Positions 1 to 11,697 of a DNA stretch of 64,000 nucleotides are shown one piece after another (within the stretch, counting starts at the first letter, position 1; each line of letters starts with the position of its first letter). The notes below the pieces were generated by a model. It was not told the DNA's origin. It saw only the letters and a list, made by a program, of their open reading frames with translations, and made no database searches. The stretch covers positions 372,001 to 436,000 of the forward strand of contig CAXKVR010000031.1 of assembly GCA_964058845.1 (NCBI GenBank). The letters are read 5' to 3'. Source of the stretch: Carex sylvatica (lineage: Eukaryota > Streptophyta > Magnoliopsida > Poales > Cyperaceae). A program made the translations under genes and the position numbers.

Positions 1-23
1 CGGCGGAGGCACGCAGGACACTC

Positions 24-371
24 CTACCTAGTGAGACGAGCGTCATTTACAGGATCTGCATCCATACAATTGGGGTGAACAACTGTGCCACATTTAACAC
101 AAAAAAACATATCGACCATATCTCCCTTCACATGACATAAGAGGCATTGTCCCCATCCAGGTGGAGGGACCCTGTCTACCCAGACATCCATCAGGCGACT
201 TCTCATGCTTGGATCAAGAGTGCTCAGAAATTTTTCATCTTTGGGTAAACCCATTCTTTCCAAATTCTGATACGCGTGGGCCCTAGCCGTCCAAAAATTA
301 TTAATAAGACTTCTTTTTTCTTCGCGTTCGATTTCAGTCATACCTCTATTTTTTCCGGCTTTAGGTGTCAT
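24..371 (-). CDS. Small zinc-finger-like ORF downstream of the MULE transposase
   Basis: This 115-residue ORF is not a family I can name. Its C-terminal half carries a cysteine/histidine array, C-x2-C-x11-C-x2-C-x4-H-x2-C, that looks like half of a PHD/RING-type zinc-binding fold. The N-terminal half is basic and probably helical. It lies 135 bp beyond the transposase stop, on the same strand. It may therefore be an accessory ORF of the same Mutator-like element, or a captured host exon. The stop is preceded by CTAG|GTAGGA, which could be a splice donor, in which case the coding region would continue past the left edge of the window. The ORF has no internal stop, unlike the transposase. The start is the first ATG of the frame; a second Met lies ten codons in. 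Confidence 0.4.
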   Translation of the reverse strand: MTPKAGKNRGMTEIEREEKRSLINNFWTARAHAYQNLERMGLPKDEKFLSTLDPSMRSRLMDVWVDRVPPPGWGQCLLCHVKGDMVDMFFCVKCGTVVHPNCMDADPVNDARLTR

Positions 372-505
372 GGTAAAATACTGGTATTCTGCAACATAAT
401 GAAATACAGATAGTAAGTATTTTTTTTTTCATGCAACATAATGAAATACTAATAATATTCAACATTAAGATACTACAACATTAAGTACAATACCGTATAT
501 CGCAA

Positions 506-3500
506 TTACTTAGTTGTACGACTCATCCTAAAATTCAATCCCCTTAGCACACGAGATCCCCATGATGATGTGCTTCTTCTACCTGGTTGTACTGCTTCTT
601 CTTGCTGGTTTGCTGTACCAGATGGCCCTGCACCATATGTGCGCCTCACTCCTAGTTGAGATGTGCTACTCCTATGTGGTTGCAAAGCTTCTCCTTCCTC
701 GGGTGCTGTACCAGATGGTCCCGCATGAGATGTGCTCCTTCTTCCAGCTTGAGATGTGCTCCTTCTACGCTGGGTAGTACCTGAACGCCCTTGCATCCCA
801 ACCACCTCTTCTCCTGTCAGTACTTCTCCCATTGCCTCCCTAAACATCATAGTTGCATTTTCACGGAAGGTATGGCTTCTGGCTGTGCTGCGCCTCGACC
901 CTTGCGATCCACTTGCCTCTGCCATAACTCGGTCGTTTTCAGCTGCATTTGATGCGTTACGAGAATCTGCAGACCCAATGAATTACATAGTAAGTCATTG
1001 AAAAATGTAATAAAATATAATCATTGTTCAATATTACATACCTCGCATCTGCCTGTCGGTAGTGGAACGGCGGGGACGGTGCCCTATTCGCCTACCTTGC
1101 ATTTCATCCATGGTCATTGGTTGACGGATATGTTTTCTCCTACCATACCGTATCCAATCTTTATTCGGCTCGTATTTTGGGGTAGTGGTCGTAGGCCATT
1201 CTTCAGGATTACCGTAAGGAACAAACAAGGCATTCCAAGTACTCAGAAGGTACTCCATTCTGTACCAGTGGGCAACAAATTGATCGGGGGACCAGCTATT
1301 ATGGCGAAAAACCGCTAACACATGAGCACACGGAATTCCAGTTAGTTGGATACCTTTGCATGTACATTCCACTACTCTATTAGGTCCGAATGTCGCGATA
1401 TACTTGAACTTTCTATGAATAATGGACATAGTTTCATCCTGCGTTTGGACTACTGGAACATATTCATCTAGGCCCGTGACTTCGTACTTACCTTCGCCGT
1501 GCGAGTATGAGATGACATCCATATTGACAGCTTTCTCCCACCGTTTGGCAAGCTTATCTTGTACCCGTTTTGAAAAAGGCTTAGAAGCAGTGCTGTGCTC
1601 CATCGCTGCCTGCCGCCGCTGAACAAACCACCTATTGCACTTGTAGAATGTCTCCTCAACAAGTGCAGCCACGGGCAACATTTGGGCCTCCTTAAAGACA
1701 GCGTTCAGGGACTCAGAGCCATTTGTTGTCATGATACCAAATCGATATCCTCCATCACAGGTCTGAAATATTTTCTCATAATTTGACGGCTCCATGACAT
1801 CATTAGGACGTACTTTGCCCACTCTCTTTAAAAAAGCATTACACTTTGGATTTTGCTGCAATAGAACAAAGTAAAATTAGATGAAATATGCATGTCAAGG
1901 AAACAAAAATGATATAACTTAGACAATATTAGACATACCATGGCAAAATCTTCGAACATCTTTTTCAGCCTTCTTGGCTTCTTCTTTATGGCTCCTTGTT
2001 TGAACCTGGTTCTGTACCATTTGTCCTTTCCGCACGCCTGCACCAGGTTATCAGCAACATGCTGCATACAAAACCTGTGCACAAAATTATTCCCATCCCA
2101 TCCGTATTCGGGTTTCAAAGCAGCTTTGATCGCCTTGTGTTGGTCTGATATAACGCATACGAATCTATTAACACCAAGCACATGAATTCTAAACCACTGT
2201 AAGAAAAAACCCCAATTCTCTTCATTCTCCTTCTGTACAATTGCAAATGCTAGAGGTAGCAATTGATTCTCGGCATCATAGCCGTAGGCCATCAAAAGCC
2301 GTCCCTCATACCGTCCAGAGAGGAAGGCTGCATCTATACTGATCACCGGTCTCAAGTAATCAACTGCGGTGATGCATGGTCCATAAGCCCATGCGACGGC
2401 CCTGAATTGCTGCACATCTTGCTTGACCAGTCCTGTATTTATATCGATGCTCGGACTAGTCAGAAATTGGTGTCTCGAGCCGGGATTCTTGTCACATATC
2501 CCGATAAGCAATAGTTTCATAAAATTGTACGATTCCTCCCAACTCCCGAATTGCCGGGATACTGCAATCTCACGACCTCTCCAAAGTCGGTTGTACTTTG
2601 GGGTTATAGTTCAAAATCTAACCCTCACGCAGTTTGCGACACTCTGAATGCTCATACAGGGGTTTACCTTAATGCTATCCTCGATGATATCTGCGATGAT
2701 TGATGCCGTGAGTTGTGCATGGTCAATCCTGGTGAACTCTGACGTGCATGTGTGAGGCGTGTCTTGCTCAGTTATTATCCATGTATCTCCATAATTTGTT
2801 GCTCTTGCCTTCAGGATAAAATGACAATTCTGAGTGTTGCATCTAATTTCCAACCGGGATTTGTCACTTCTGTGAGTATATATCTCCTGATTCTTGTCAA
2901 CATGGTGCTCTCTAATCTTTTTCGTCAGCTATTTTTTATTTTCGAAGTGCTGACCTTTTGCGAGCTCACTCTTGTATTCAACCCGATGACCGTAGTAAGA
3001 AACATCTGCTTCTCGAAAAGCAGATGTGTCATTGAAGTTTACAAATGGGTGAGTCTCAGAACGGCCACTTAATGGCATATTTCTATTCTGCCTCACAGTG
3101 GGCTGTGTGTATTCTCCTTCATCGGTATCATCTCCCTCATCATTATCGTCCCAGTGTTCTTCTCCCAATTCATCCCCAGTTTATAGATTCTCCTCCGGTA
3201 CCTCGTTCATAAATTCAAATTCTAACTCGTGTGGATCCTCCTGTACTGGTGGCGGTCTGGGGTGAGGATTTGGTTCAGGCCCAGGTAAGAATGAAGGACC
3301 TCCCGACACAGATATAGGTGGGATAAAAGGTGGGGATTGTAGTCCGGGTGGGATAAAATGTGGAGATTGAGGTGAATTACTATATATTTCTGGTTCTGGC
3401 GTTGGTTCGGGTACGAATATAGGAGTGTGTGGTTCTGAATTTTGTTGATAATTTTCTGCAATATAATTTTGGCCTGAACTTCCAGACCCTGAACCTCTGT

Positions 3501-3816
3501 GAATCCTGCACGCAAAAACTTCGAAGCCACTATCACCGGACCTCACAGTCCTGTTGATCAGGCCTCTCAATGCCACGTCATCTCCCAGTGCAATTCTGAG
3601 ATACCTTCCTCCTTGGAGCACTCGGGCCATTATTTCTAATCCATAGCGGTTCCTATTGTAGCCGCTCAAATCGTAAATAAGCGTTTGCAACTCCTCAAAT
3701 GAGAAATTTTCATCAACCCAACGCGTATTTACTGGAGGTTTGGAGTAACGTACACCATACTGGTCAATTATGAACTTTCCTCCAAAATGTACGAAAATTC
3801 CAACAGACATGGCCAA
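506..3816 (-). pseudogene. Mutator-like (MuDR/MULE) transposase, three in-frame stops
   Basis: This is a DDE transposase that would cut and paste a Mutator-like element. Exons read as 3816-1939, 1855-1042 and 966-506, with introns 1938-1856 (83 bp) and 1041-967 (75 bp), both GT-AG on the minus strand. The joined frame is about 1050 codons. In order it shows an N-terminal PB1-like region, a proline-rich acidic linker, a MuDR N-terminal segment (EIRCNTQNC), the MULE catalytic core with Asp at about residues 495 (SIDAAF) and 558 (VISDQHK), the Glu of the TTNGSESLNAVF block, a SWIM zinc finger (CTCKG...PCAH) and a Ser/Arg-rich tail. The frame is broken only by TAA 3183-3181, TAG 2931-2929 and TGA 2613-2611, with no frameshift. 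That pattern fits a recently inactivated copy. The terminal inverted repeats were not located; one would lie left of the window. Confidence 0.9.
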
Positions 3817-3920
3817 TAAACTACATTAATGAATGGTAAATATTTTGTCAGTTTACCAGTTCCAATTGTATATAGCTGCCATCAGTATTAAACAGTCCTA
3901 AAATAATGGTATGTGAACAG

Positions 3921-4175
3921 TTAATATGTACTTACCAAATTGGTCAACAGTACATACATAAATGAATAGTATGTGAACAGCAAATACGTAAGTGAATAGT
4001 TTGTCAACATTAAATACGTAAGTGAACAGTACATGAACAGTACATACGTAAGTGAACAGTACGTGAACAGTACATACGTAAGTGAACAGTACATATGTAC
4101 ATAAACAGTACGTGAACAGTACATACGTACATAAACAGTACGTGAACAGTACGTACGATATTTAAACAATGAACA
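3921..4175. repeat. Minisatellite, about 19-20 bp unit, upstream of the MULE transposase
   Basis: The unit is close to GTGAACAGTACATACGTAA and recurs in degenerate tandem with variants (acatgaacag, acgtgaacag, acataaacag). It begins about 100 bp upstream of the transposase start codon. It may be the subterminal or promoter repeat region of the MULE. Confidence 0.8.
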
Positions 4176-4191
4176 GTACGTACCTGTAGCA

Positions 4192-4290
4192 GCTCCTTCT
4201 CTCTTCTTCTTTCTCCTTCTCCTTCTTCTTCTCTCTTTCTCTTTCTCTCTCTCTCTCTTTCTCCTTCTCTCTTTCCTCTGGCTGAAGGCA
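4192..4290. repeat. Polypyrimidine (CT-rich) tract
   Basis: About 100 bp of nearly pure C/T on the plus strand lies directly after the minisatellite. On the transposase strand it reads as a purine tract. The minus-strand ORFs across it are low-complexity Arg/Glu/Lys translations and are not genes. Confidence 0.7.
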
Positions 4291-4295
4291 TCCTC

Positions 4296-5500
4296 CTCCT
4301 TATAAGGAAAAAACGAGGGAAAAAAAATAATAATAAAATTCCCGGACCGCCCCATTTATTGGCGGTTTGGGCATTTTTAAAAATCCGACTCCAACCCTGT
4401 TATTTTTAATAATTTGTTTTTTTTTTGGGTATTTTTAAAAATGTCGGGCTCCTCCCTCTTGGTCTCGAATTTTTTTTTATAAACCATAATTAAAAAATAT
4501 ATATTTTTATGAAACTAACGTTATTTTTTTTTTAACAAAAACTATAAAAAAACTAAAATGTTATTTTTGTTTCAAATTTTTTTTCAGGACTGAAATGGTA
4601 TTTTGGTCCGAAATATTTTCATAATTTTTCAACATATTTTTTTCTCGAAATCTGTGAAAATGACTCGGATCGAATTATCATTTTGGTCCAAAAAAAAAAT
4701 GGGACCGATATCTCAATTCTTATAATTTTTTAAAAAAAACAAAACAATCAAATTGGTTTGATAAAATCTATTTTTTATTTATGGTTTCTGAAGAAAAAAA
4801 TTCCTTAGTCTTGGTTGCAATGAAATTCATTCAATCAACTCTTATTTTCTTTTATTTTTTACAAAACTTGGATGTACATTAGTTATTAAACATTTTCTAT
4901 TGAGATATATAATATTCATTCGAACTTCAATTTTTTTACATTTTTTTCATAATACTAGTCAAGGGTCCGTGCATTGCAACGGAGATTAAAATATTATTTT
5001 GATCACTTTCTTTAAATGTGATTAATTTTTAATTAATTTCTTCATTATGTATTCATCAATAATAAAAGCAAATGATAACCTTAGAGCTTAATACTATATT
5101 ATTTGTGAAGATAATTAATTATAAATACATACATCACGATATATATTATTTATGGAGATAATTAATTATAAATACATACCCTTGCGGAATACACGTGTTC
5201 ATCACATCTATGTACTATATAAAAGCTTCATATTGGACCGGCATAAAAGTTCACATGTTATTGATCCCATCCATATAAAGAACATTTATCATGATTCTGT
5301 CAATTAGTTGCGTTGTAAATCATGAGTAATTAGTTGATGAAGTGTCATTTAACCATTCTTCATGAGTAATTCACTGCCGAGCATACACGATCAGTTTTCT
5401 CAAAGAGTAATTAGTTGTTGGTTTAACCTTATAGAAAAATGCATATTTGACCTTTCTTTCTTTGTAACTCTATGGATCTTCAAAGTCTTCAGCAAAAGAG
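4296..5500. other. AT-rich intergenic DNA, no gene seen
   Basis: Long A and T runs and no credible ORF. It contains the dispersed repeat at 4954-5104. A short duplicated segment, gataattaattataaatacat, occurs at about 5110 and 5157. Confidence 0.6.
4954..5104. repeat. Dispersed repeat copy 1 (partner at 29002)
   Basis: It begins actagtcaagggtccgtgca and runs to aatactatatt. It aligns by eye with 29002-29135, sharing GTCCGTGC-TTGCAACGG, attattttgatca, ttcatcaataataaaag and ataaccttagag-ttaatac. The GTGCRTTGCAACGG motif resembles ends of plant dispersed repeats. The superfamily was not determined. Confidence 0.65.
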
Positions 5501-6680
5501 CGTACTGTTGAATTAGGGACACCACTAATTGCTCTAAAAATATAAAATAATCACAATTAAAAGTAAATACAAGAGTTTAGAGAAATTTGACACGCGGGAT
5601 GATAACGGAGTTCGACAAAACAAAGGCCTACGTCTCCGGGGCTTCGCAACCTTTTCTAGGTGCGCATTTCTATTGCCCAATACGAAAAGATTATAACTTG
5701 TGAACCATTGAGCCCTTACAATCCAAGCAGGAAGTCAATCGGCCAACTAAGAATGAGATCCGGCAAGCCCTTACAACCAAGGAAAGTCACACGGCCTCCT
5801 AGAGATGAGAACAAGGTCTCTTAGTTTAAGCTACTCAAGAGAAACACTCAATAGATCACTCTAATCTAATCTAACTTGAGATTAGTGAAGTGAGTTTGAG
5901 GTTGTTTGAGAGATTTTGAAGTTTTAAGCTCTCACAACAATGGAGTAACTAAAGCTCTCAGAAAAGAGCATTTTTGAAGTTTAGGGTCGGCTTAATTATT
6001 TTGGAAAGAAAACCCAAAGCCCTATTTATAGAAACAGCTCAAAAATGAGCTAAGTGAGCTAAAACGTTACCAATGTTTTATAAAACGTTACAACGTTTTA
6101 GTTCAAAATGCGATTTAGGATTTTAATTTTCTGACAACTCAGCCAATCGATCAAAATGTTACCAACGATTGTATAACATTATGTAACGTTTTAGACTGCA
6201 TCAAACTTGATCATAAACATGAATTTCTAAAGCTTTGAATTAATTAAATCGTTACAACGTTTGTAAAACGTTACCATATTTTATTTTGAATTATGATACA
6301 GCTGTGATTAAAGTTCTGACACTCTTAAAACGTTACAACGGTTGTAAAACGTTGCAACGTTTAAAGTGAAATTTAGACAGCTATATTTAGCAGTTCTGAC
6401 ATTATCTAAAATGTTATAACGGTTGTAAAATATTGTAACGTTTCATATCGATTTACACAGTTAGATTACAGCTGTTCTGACAACTTAAAACGTTATAATG
6501 TTTTATGAAAACGTTACAACATTTTATTTTGTTTTCTGAGTTTGATCAGTTTATTCCTTCAGCGTTCCAGACATGCCTAAAACGTTACAACGTTTTACAA
6601 ACGTTACTAACGTTTTATCCCTGTTTAAACAACCTCAAACTTACTTTACCAAGTTTCTTATTTTACAATTCGAATTCTTG
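5500..6680. mobile_element. Probable LTR-retrotransposon LTR remnant
   Basis: The stretch has the mixed texture of a plant Copia-type LTR: a GC-richer part (5600-5830) with repeated 'agcccttacaa' blocks, then a long segment built from AACGTT palindromes. There is no gag/pol ORF next to it, so it would be a solo or decayed LTR. I could not define TG...CA ends or a target duplication. The superfamily is a guess from texture. Confidence 0.45.
6058..6620. repeat. About seven tandem 80-95 bp units with AACGTT palindromes
   Basis: A block close to AAAACGTTACAACGTTTTA, usually present as a pair, recurs at about 6060, 6150, 6244, 6326, 6408, 6487 and 6578. Spacer segments share 'gttctgaca' and 'cagctgt'. 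Each block is close to a perfect palindrome. The period is roughly 80-95 bp. Confidence 0.75.
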
Positions 6681-6689
6681 ATAAGCGTC

Positions 6690-8700
6690 TTCATAATTTC
6701 TTCAATCCAAGTATTTCATTTTGCAATTCCACTTTACTTGAACCTACATATTTTTCAAAACTAAAAGAAATCGTAAGATTCAATAATTGTATGTTTTTGC
6801 AAATTAGTCAAATAGATGAAAAAGATTATTACTACAACCAACATGTACAAGAAACCAGCAACTGCTGAGATAGGTTTGAGAGGAAGTCTAACAATGCGTC
6901 AGGAACACCAGTCAAACCATAGAAGTAACAAGCCAATGAATGTAATTAACCAAAGGTTACACATCATCCCTTCCTGGTGCAAAAGAGAGTCACGTGTGGA
7001 GCTCGGATGACCTTGGGTGGAGCTGACAAGGAGGGAGCATGGCTGGCAGTGGCTGGTTGTTGAAGTTCGTGCCTGAAGACATTCCCATTTGGGAAGTATA
7101 CCTACCCCTGCAATCAAAGATCTTCTGGTTACTAACCACAAATGGTAATTTGTTTTCTTTGTTTTTTCCCTGAATAAAGGTGAAACTTAAATTTTGCTAA
7201 AATAAGTCGACCTTAGTAGTAAAAGGATTCATCAAATTACCATTCACTGTTAGAAATCAGAATAAAAATATACTACTATCTTTGGCTGGTGTTTGTGTGT
7301 ACAGTGGTATTTCATTTGATTTGAAGCGCTTAATTAGACAATTTTTATTTTATTTTGTAAATCTATTAAGTAGGAAGAAAAAATGTAACACACACAAACA
7401 CAAAAATACACAAGGAGAAAATAGAAGTACCAGTATCCTCTTGTGCTCAAATTAGTATAAGGATCACACTACTGACCAATTCATGATTTCTCACATGTCA
7501 AGAGAAATCAAGGTGAGTTTCATAAATTCTCTAAACTAGAAAAAAAATGGAAAAATAAGTACCACTATTATAGGCATAAATTGCCATGCCACCCAAGATT
7601 TCTTCTCATTCTTCCTCTGAGCTTCCTATCTAACGTAACATCTATGATGGGTTTGATGGGATATTTCTAGAAACTAAGTTTTAATTGAATATGTCTGCCT
7701 AAAATTCTCTAAATTACTACCTAATTATCAATCTGGCATGACTCATGCTGCTCTGTTCCAACTACATAGAGACCACTTGCTTTAATTACCTTGCAAAGAA
7801 AGAGGAAACAATTTAAATTAACTTCTACTCTAAATAAAGACATAATAAAAATAACTTTCCTAAGTTACTATTTTAAACCTTGTTTTCTTCTTTGCCAATT
7901 TGTTTGTTTTTCCTTTGCAAAATTTTTACAAAAGAATGCCAATTGTACCAAACTAAATCGAATCTCTACTTCCAAAAATATTTAAATGAAATATTAACGA
8001 ACCTAAAACTAACAAATTATATTAATTAAAGTCTCTAGGCAAGCAACTTAGAAATTTGTTGGATGAAGCAAACAATGATGAAGCATTAAAGAAAATAATG
8101 TGGGAAGAAATAAAATGAAAGGAGAAGTTACTCTTCGCCATGGCTGATTTTGCTTTTAGAAACCAATTGGCAATTGGCCATGAAGCATCACAAAGGATGG
8201 TCCATGAATCTTATATAATCTAACAGACTTTTATTGTACTATCTTGAAAGTGACATAAATGATGTCTTCATCCTATGGTAAGGCGTGATACAAATTTTCT
8301 GTAAAGCAATCCTACATTTCCTCTATTTTTCCCAACCGATCATCCTTTCTGATTTTTCCTAAGGCTGCTTTTTGAAATGCAGCCAAAACCCAAGATATTT
8401 ATGCGGACTAAATTGTAACAATCATCAGCCATCAGCATATTTTTTTTCCCTAACTATAGTTTTACCAATTAGATTCTTACTGTGTAAAGATTTATCAAAA
8501 ATCTCAAGCTTCATCACAAATATTTAGGATAAATTCAATTTTCAGCCACAAATTAGGTAGCACCAAATTAGCACTAACGCTTATTCCAAATAACTTCCAA
8601 GTCTAACACCATTGTGCAAATAGACTTGTTTTACTAAAATTAATACATGCCGTTCAGTTCAAATCTTATAAATTATGATACAGAAATTTAACACATTTAC
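6690..8700. other. Intergenic, no gene or element recognised
   Basis: AT-rich single-copy-looking sequence. The ORFs here are short, have no recognisable motif and lie in low-complexity contexts. Confidence 0.5.
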
Positions 8701-8711
8701 TAAACCAAAAT

Positions 8712-9000
8712 CTAAAAAATGCAATGAACCTCGTTAGAATCCTCCAGGAATTGATGAATCTTTAGCTCGAGTGCTGTATTGTGCCTCTGCACAAACTTCC
8801 AGCCATTTGATTCTTGCACAACCAAGAAATCCTTCACCACCAGCTGCATGCATCGCTGGTACAGCCTTGGTGTGTCGCATAATTTGGCAAGCTTCAACAC
8901 ATTAAGATCTTGTTCGGTGTAAGTTTCATAGCCATTGCTGCTTCACAGCTTCTCTTGAGCCATGGTACATGGTATTTTTGTGACATGGAGGAGAGGAAAT
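8712..9000 (-). pseudogene. BTB/POZ-TAZ (BT family) protein fragment, frameshifted
   Basis: Two overlapping minus-strand frames together give the BACK-region of a BT-family protein. The first reads MSQKYHVPWLKRSCEAAM and ends LTPNK. After a one-base frameshift near 8900 the second reads LKLAKLCDTPRLYQRCMQL, followed by the GWKFVQRHNTALELKIHQFL block. In intact BT proteins these form one continuous stretch between the BTB and TAZ domains. Both of those domains are missing here. Upstream, the sequence passes directly into a CT-rich low-complexity tract. BT proteins are calmodulin-binding substrate adaptors for CUL3; this fragment cannot act as one. It was probably carried here by a transposon or a duplication. 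Confidence 0.75.
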
Positions 9001-9289
9001 CAAAAGGAGAGGTGGAAGGGAAGAGAGGAAAGCAAAATGAGAGGGAGAATGGAAGAGAGGAAAGCAAATGGAGAGAGGCGTATTCAGTGCATTGGGAAAG
9101 AAAAAGGTAGAAAAGTGAGAAAGGCGAGTATTTAATGCGTTGGGAAGAAAAAAAAGCTATAATTTTCGTATGTCCTAGCATGTGGCGAGTTTTTTATAGT
9201 TAATTTCAAGCTTGTACACGAATGAATACATAAAATGTATGATACGCCATTCAATTTCCTTTATTTTAACGTGCAATTATAGGAGTTCT

Positions 9290-10020
9290 GATTAAGAGTT
9301 AAGACGTAAAATATTTGTCAAAAATATGTTTAATAAATTGAGATTCTGACTCATTAAAATAAAAAAAAATTGATTTGTTCCTTTTCAATAGTTTAGGTGT
9401 GGCCATATTCACAATATATTTCTGATACGGGCTATCTCGGGAGAGTGGGCTGCTAAATAAGGCTTGGATTGGACTCGTCCTGCTAGAGAACGCAGACCAA
9501 GGGGGGACCAACTCGGTGAGATCAAGAGATGATCTCGTATCTCTGAAGTCGGGCGGTGACTTAGGAGACTGAGGGACGATCCCAGAGATATTGAACTCTT
9601 TCCTATGTGATATCTCTGAGCGTGAGTGTGTAAGCGTGTGTTGCTTGTGATCCGCCCTTTTTTCTGTCAAAGGGAGGGCTTTATATAATGTGACCTATGT
9701 ACCGCCTCACCCATGCCAGGGGTAAGCCAGTTCGTGGGTCAGCTATAAGATCATATAATTGTGGTCACGATATAACCCGCGATTACGCAACATCGTGAAC
9801 GGTTATGCTGTAACCGACGTCACAATTGGTTATGAGCGGTTTATCGTTTAAGAGATCACTTCGGGGCTTTAAACGGTGAGATACGAGCTATCTCGGCCTA
9901 TTTAAGTCGGCCAATTCTGGACTTTAATCGTGAACTTTGCATTGTATTCCGAGTTGGCCTCTCAAAACGAGATCCTAATCCCAATCTTATTCATAGTCCA
10001 GATTGAAGCTAAAAAGACCT
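9290..10020. other. GC-richer segment, possible LTR remnant
   Basis: This segment contrasts with the AT-rich flanks. It carries repeated 'gagatacgagctatctcgg'-like words, a 'tttatataatgtgac' TATA-like stretch at about 9680 and Ser/Pro-rich minus-strand ORFs without a known domain. The texture fits a decayed LTR, but no termini were found. Confidence 0.3.
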
Positions 10021-10137
10021 TAGGAACATGACCCTATTAAGTTCCAACTATAAATTTAGCCAAATTAAGCTATATATTTTAAACTGCAAGAAAAATATCA
10101 CTGAGCAAAGCAATTACTTTCTAGTAAGTCTAATCAA

Positions 10138-10494
10138 TGGGGTGAAAATGGAGCGGATTCGGAGCTGATAATGCTGATACCAAATTCATACCCGTCTGTC
10201 AATGAGCGGATACAAATACAGATACAGATAGTAAACAGATGTCAAAATTAAAAATCAAATTCGCTTTAAACAGATACGGAGCAGATAATTTACGAATATG
10301 GATCCGGATACGAATACGAACGAATAATTAGGTGGATATCCGCTCCATTTATACCCACACATATTTATCCGAATTCGTATCCGGATTACTTCTCTGTATG
10401 TATTAAATATCTGGATCTGTTTAATTCGAATTTGGATTATAAACATATTCGAAATAGATATCCGCTGAATAATTCGGATCCGTTTACACCCCTA
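10138..10494. mobile_element. Non-autonomous hAT element, 8-bp target duplication
   Basis: Ends TGGGGTGAAAATGGAGCGGA and TCCGTTTACACCCCTA form imperfect terminal inverted repeats of the AGGGGTGTAAACGGA type. They are flanked by CTAATCAA (10130-10137) and CTAATCAT (10495-10502), a 7/8 match. The interior is degenerate 'gatacgaatac' subterminal repeats in both orientations. It has no coding capacity. Confidence 0.75.
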
Positions 10495-10551
10495 CTAATC
10501 ATACTAAGTTAATATAAAGTATGCATCGTTACTATATTTAAATTATACAAA

Positions 10552-10974
10552 GAGGTTAGCTACTATGCTTATATAAGCATATCCCCACATATGCTTATAA
10601 CTCTTTTGTGTTTCGAATATCTAAATGGTTGATCTGAACCGTTAGATGTGATCTCTATATTGAAATGTGTTTGGAGACCAAATTTTACATTTTCCTAAAT
10701 TTTTTTACTATTTATTAAGCCACTTTGAAAATTACTGATCTAACGGTGGCTTAACAAAACAGTAAAATTAGAAGCCACCGTTGGATCAGCGATTTTCAAA
10801 GTGGCTTAATAAATAGTAAAAAAATTCAGAAAAATGTAAAATTTGGTCTCCAAGCACATTTTAATATAAATATCACATCTAACAGTTCAGATCGACCATT
10901 TAGACATTAAAAACACAAAAATGAGTTATAAACATATGTAAGGATATGCTTATATGAGCATAGCAGCCAACCTC
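10552..10974. mobile_element. Mutator-type palindromic MITE, perfect 9-bp duplication
   Basis: A 423-bp element that is an inverted repeat along nearly its whole length. Its ends are GAGGTTAGCTACTATGCTTA and the complement of GAGGTTGGCTGCTATGCTCA. It is flanked by a perfect TTATACAAA duplication (10543-10551 and 10975-10983). The centre carries an inverted 'ccaccgttrgatc' pair. The 9-bp duplication places it with Mutator-like elements. Its inner arm TTTTTTTACTATTTATTAAG recurs in the element at 44884-45260. Confidence 0.9.
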
Positions 10975-10994
10975 TTATACAAATATATCACAAC

Positions 10995-11697
10995 AATAAA
11001 ATACCTTAAAAATTACCTGATCAAAAAGTGTACGCAAACACGATGTTGCTGTGTCACTATCTCTTGGACTGTTGCTATCTCATTATCTCCTGGATTAATA
11101 ATTATGATACACATCTTATTTCTGGCTTAACTTGTTTTGATTTTTTTTATTTTTACAATAAGCAGCTTAATTTGTAGCTGCTGGGTTTCATTATGAAAAA
11201 GTTGGAAATGTCTAACTTGTTTTTAATTGTTTAAAACGAAAATAAGTTGTGTTGTTGTTTGCTCTCTATTCTGCTTCCTTGGCTCCAACATTTCCTACAA
11301 TAATGACAATAACAAGGCGTGGTCAAGTGAAATATGATATAATAAAAGCGTAATTAATAAGGGTTAAAATATTCACAGAGCTATTTTGACTTCATACAGC
11401 ACACAAATCATATATATATATTTTTCATTTTGAATTTATTATTTATGCGCGTGAATTCAAAACGACAGTATCTTTACTCGTTAGTAGATCGTGAATTCAT
11501 CGCACTACAACCTTGACCTGAACTCGTTGGATTTGTAGGTCAATTAATTGCCAGCATATCTGATACCAAATCCCTTTTTACTTCTTCTTTATTCTTAACT
11601 TTTTTCTAGTAAAGGAATATCGGCCAAATTATTACACAGCAGTTGAATTACAATGATGATATTCTTCATTGTAAATTATTGGAGTTTACCAAACCAT
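10995..11697. other. Intergenic, no gene seen
   Basis: AT-rich sequence without recognisable coding or element structure. Confidence 0.5.

Noticed and set aside
562..777. Plus-strand ORF MMMCFFYLVVLLLL... looking like a membrane peptide
   Set aside because: It is the antisense shadow of the Ser/Thr-rich transposase tail exon at 506-966.
1034..1318. Plus-strand ORFs across the transposase
   Set aside because: The minus strand carries the SWIM and DDE motifs; these are shadows.
4010..4355. Minus-strand Arg/Glu/Lys-rich ORFs
   Set aside because: They are translations of the polypyrimidine tract and minisatellite, with no domain or codon signal.
7791..7985. Short plus-strand ORF MQRKRKQFK...
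   Set aside because: AT-rich, no motif, no splice or gene context.
9299..9670. 123-residue minus-strand ORF
   Set aside because: Ser/Pro/Arg composition and no domain; it lies in an LTR-like segment. Kept only as a possible LTR.
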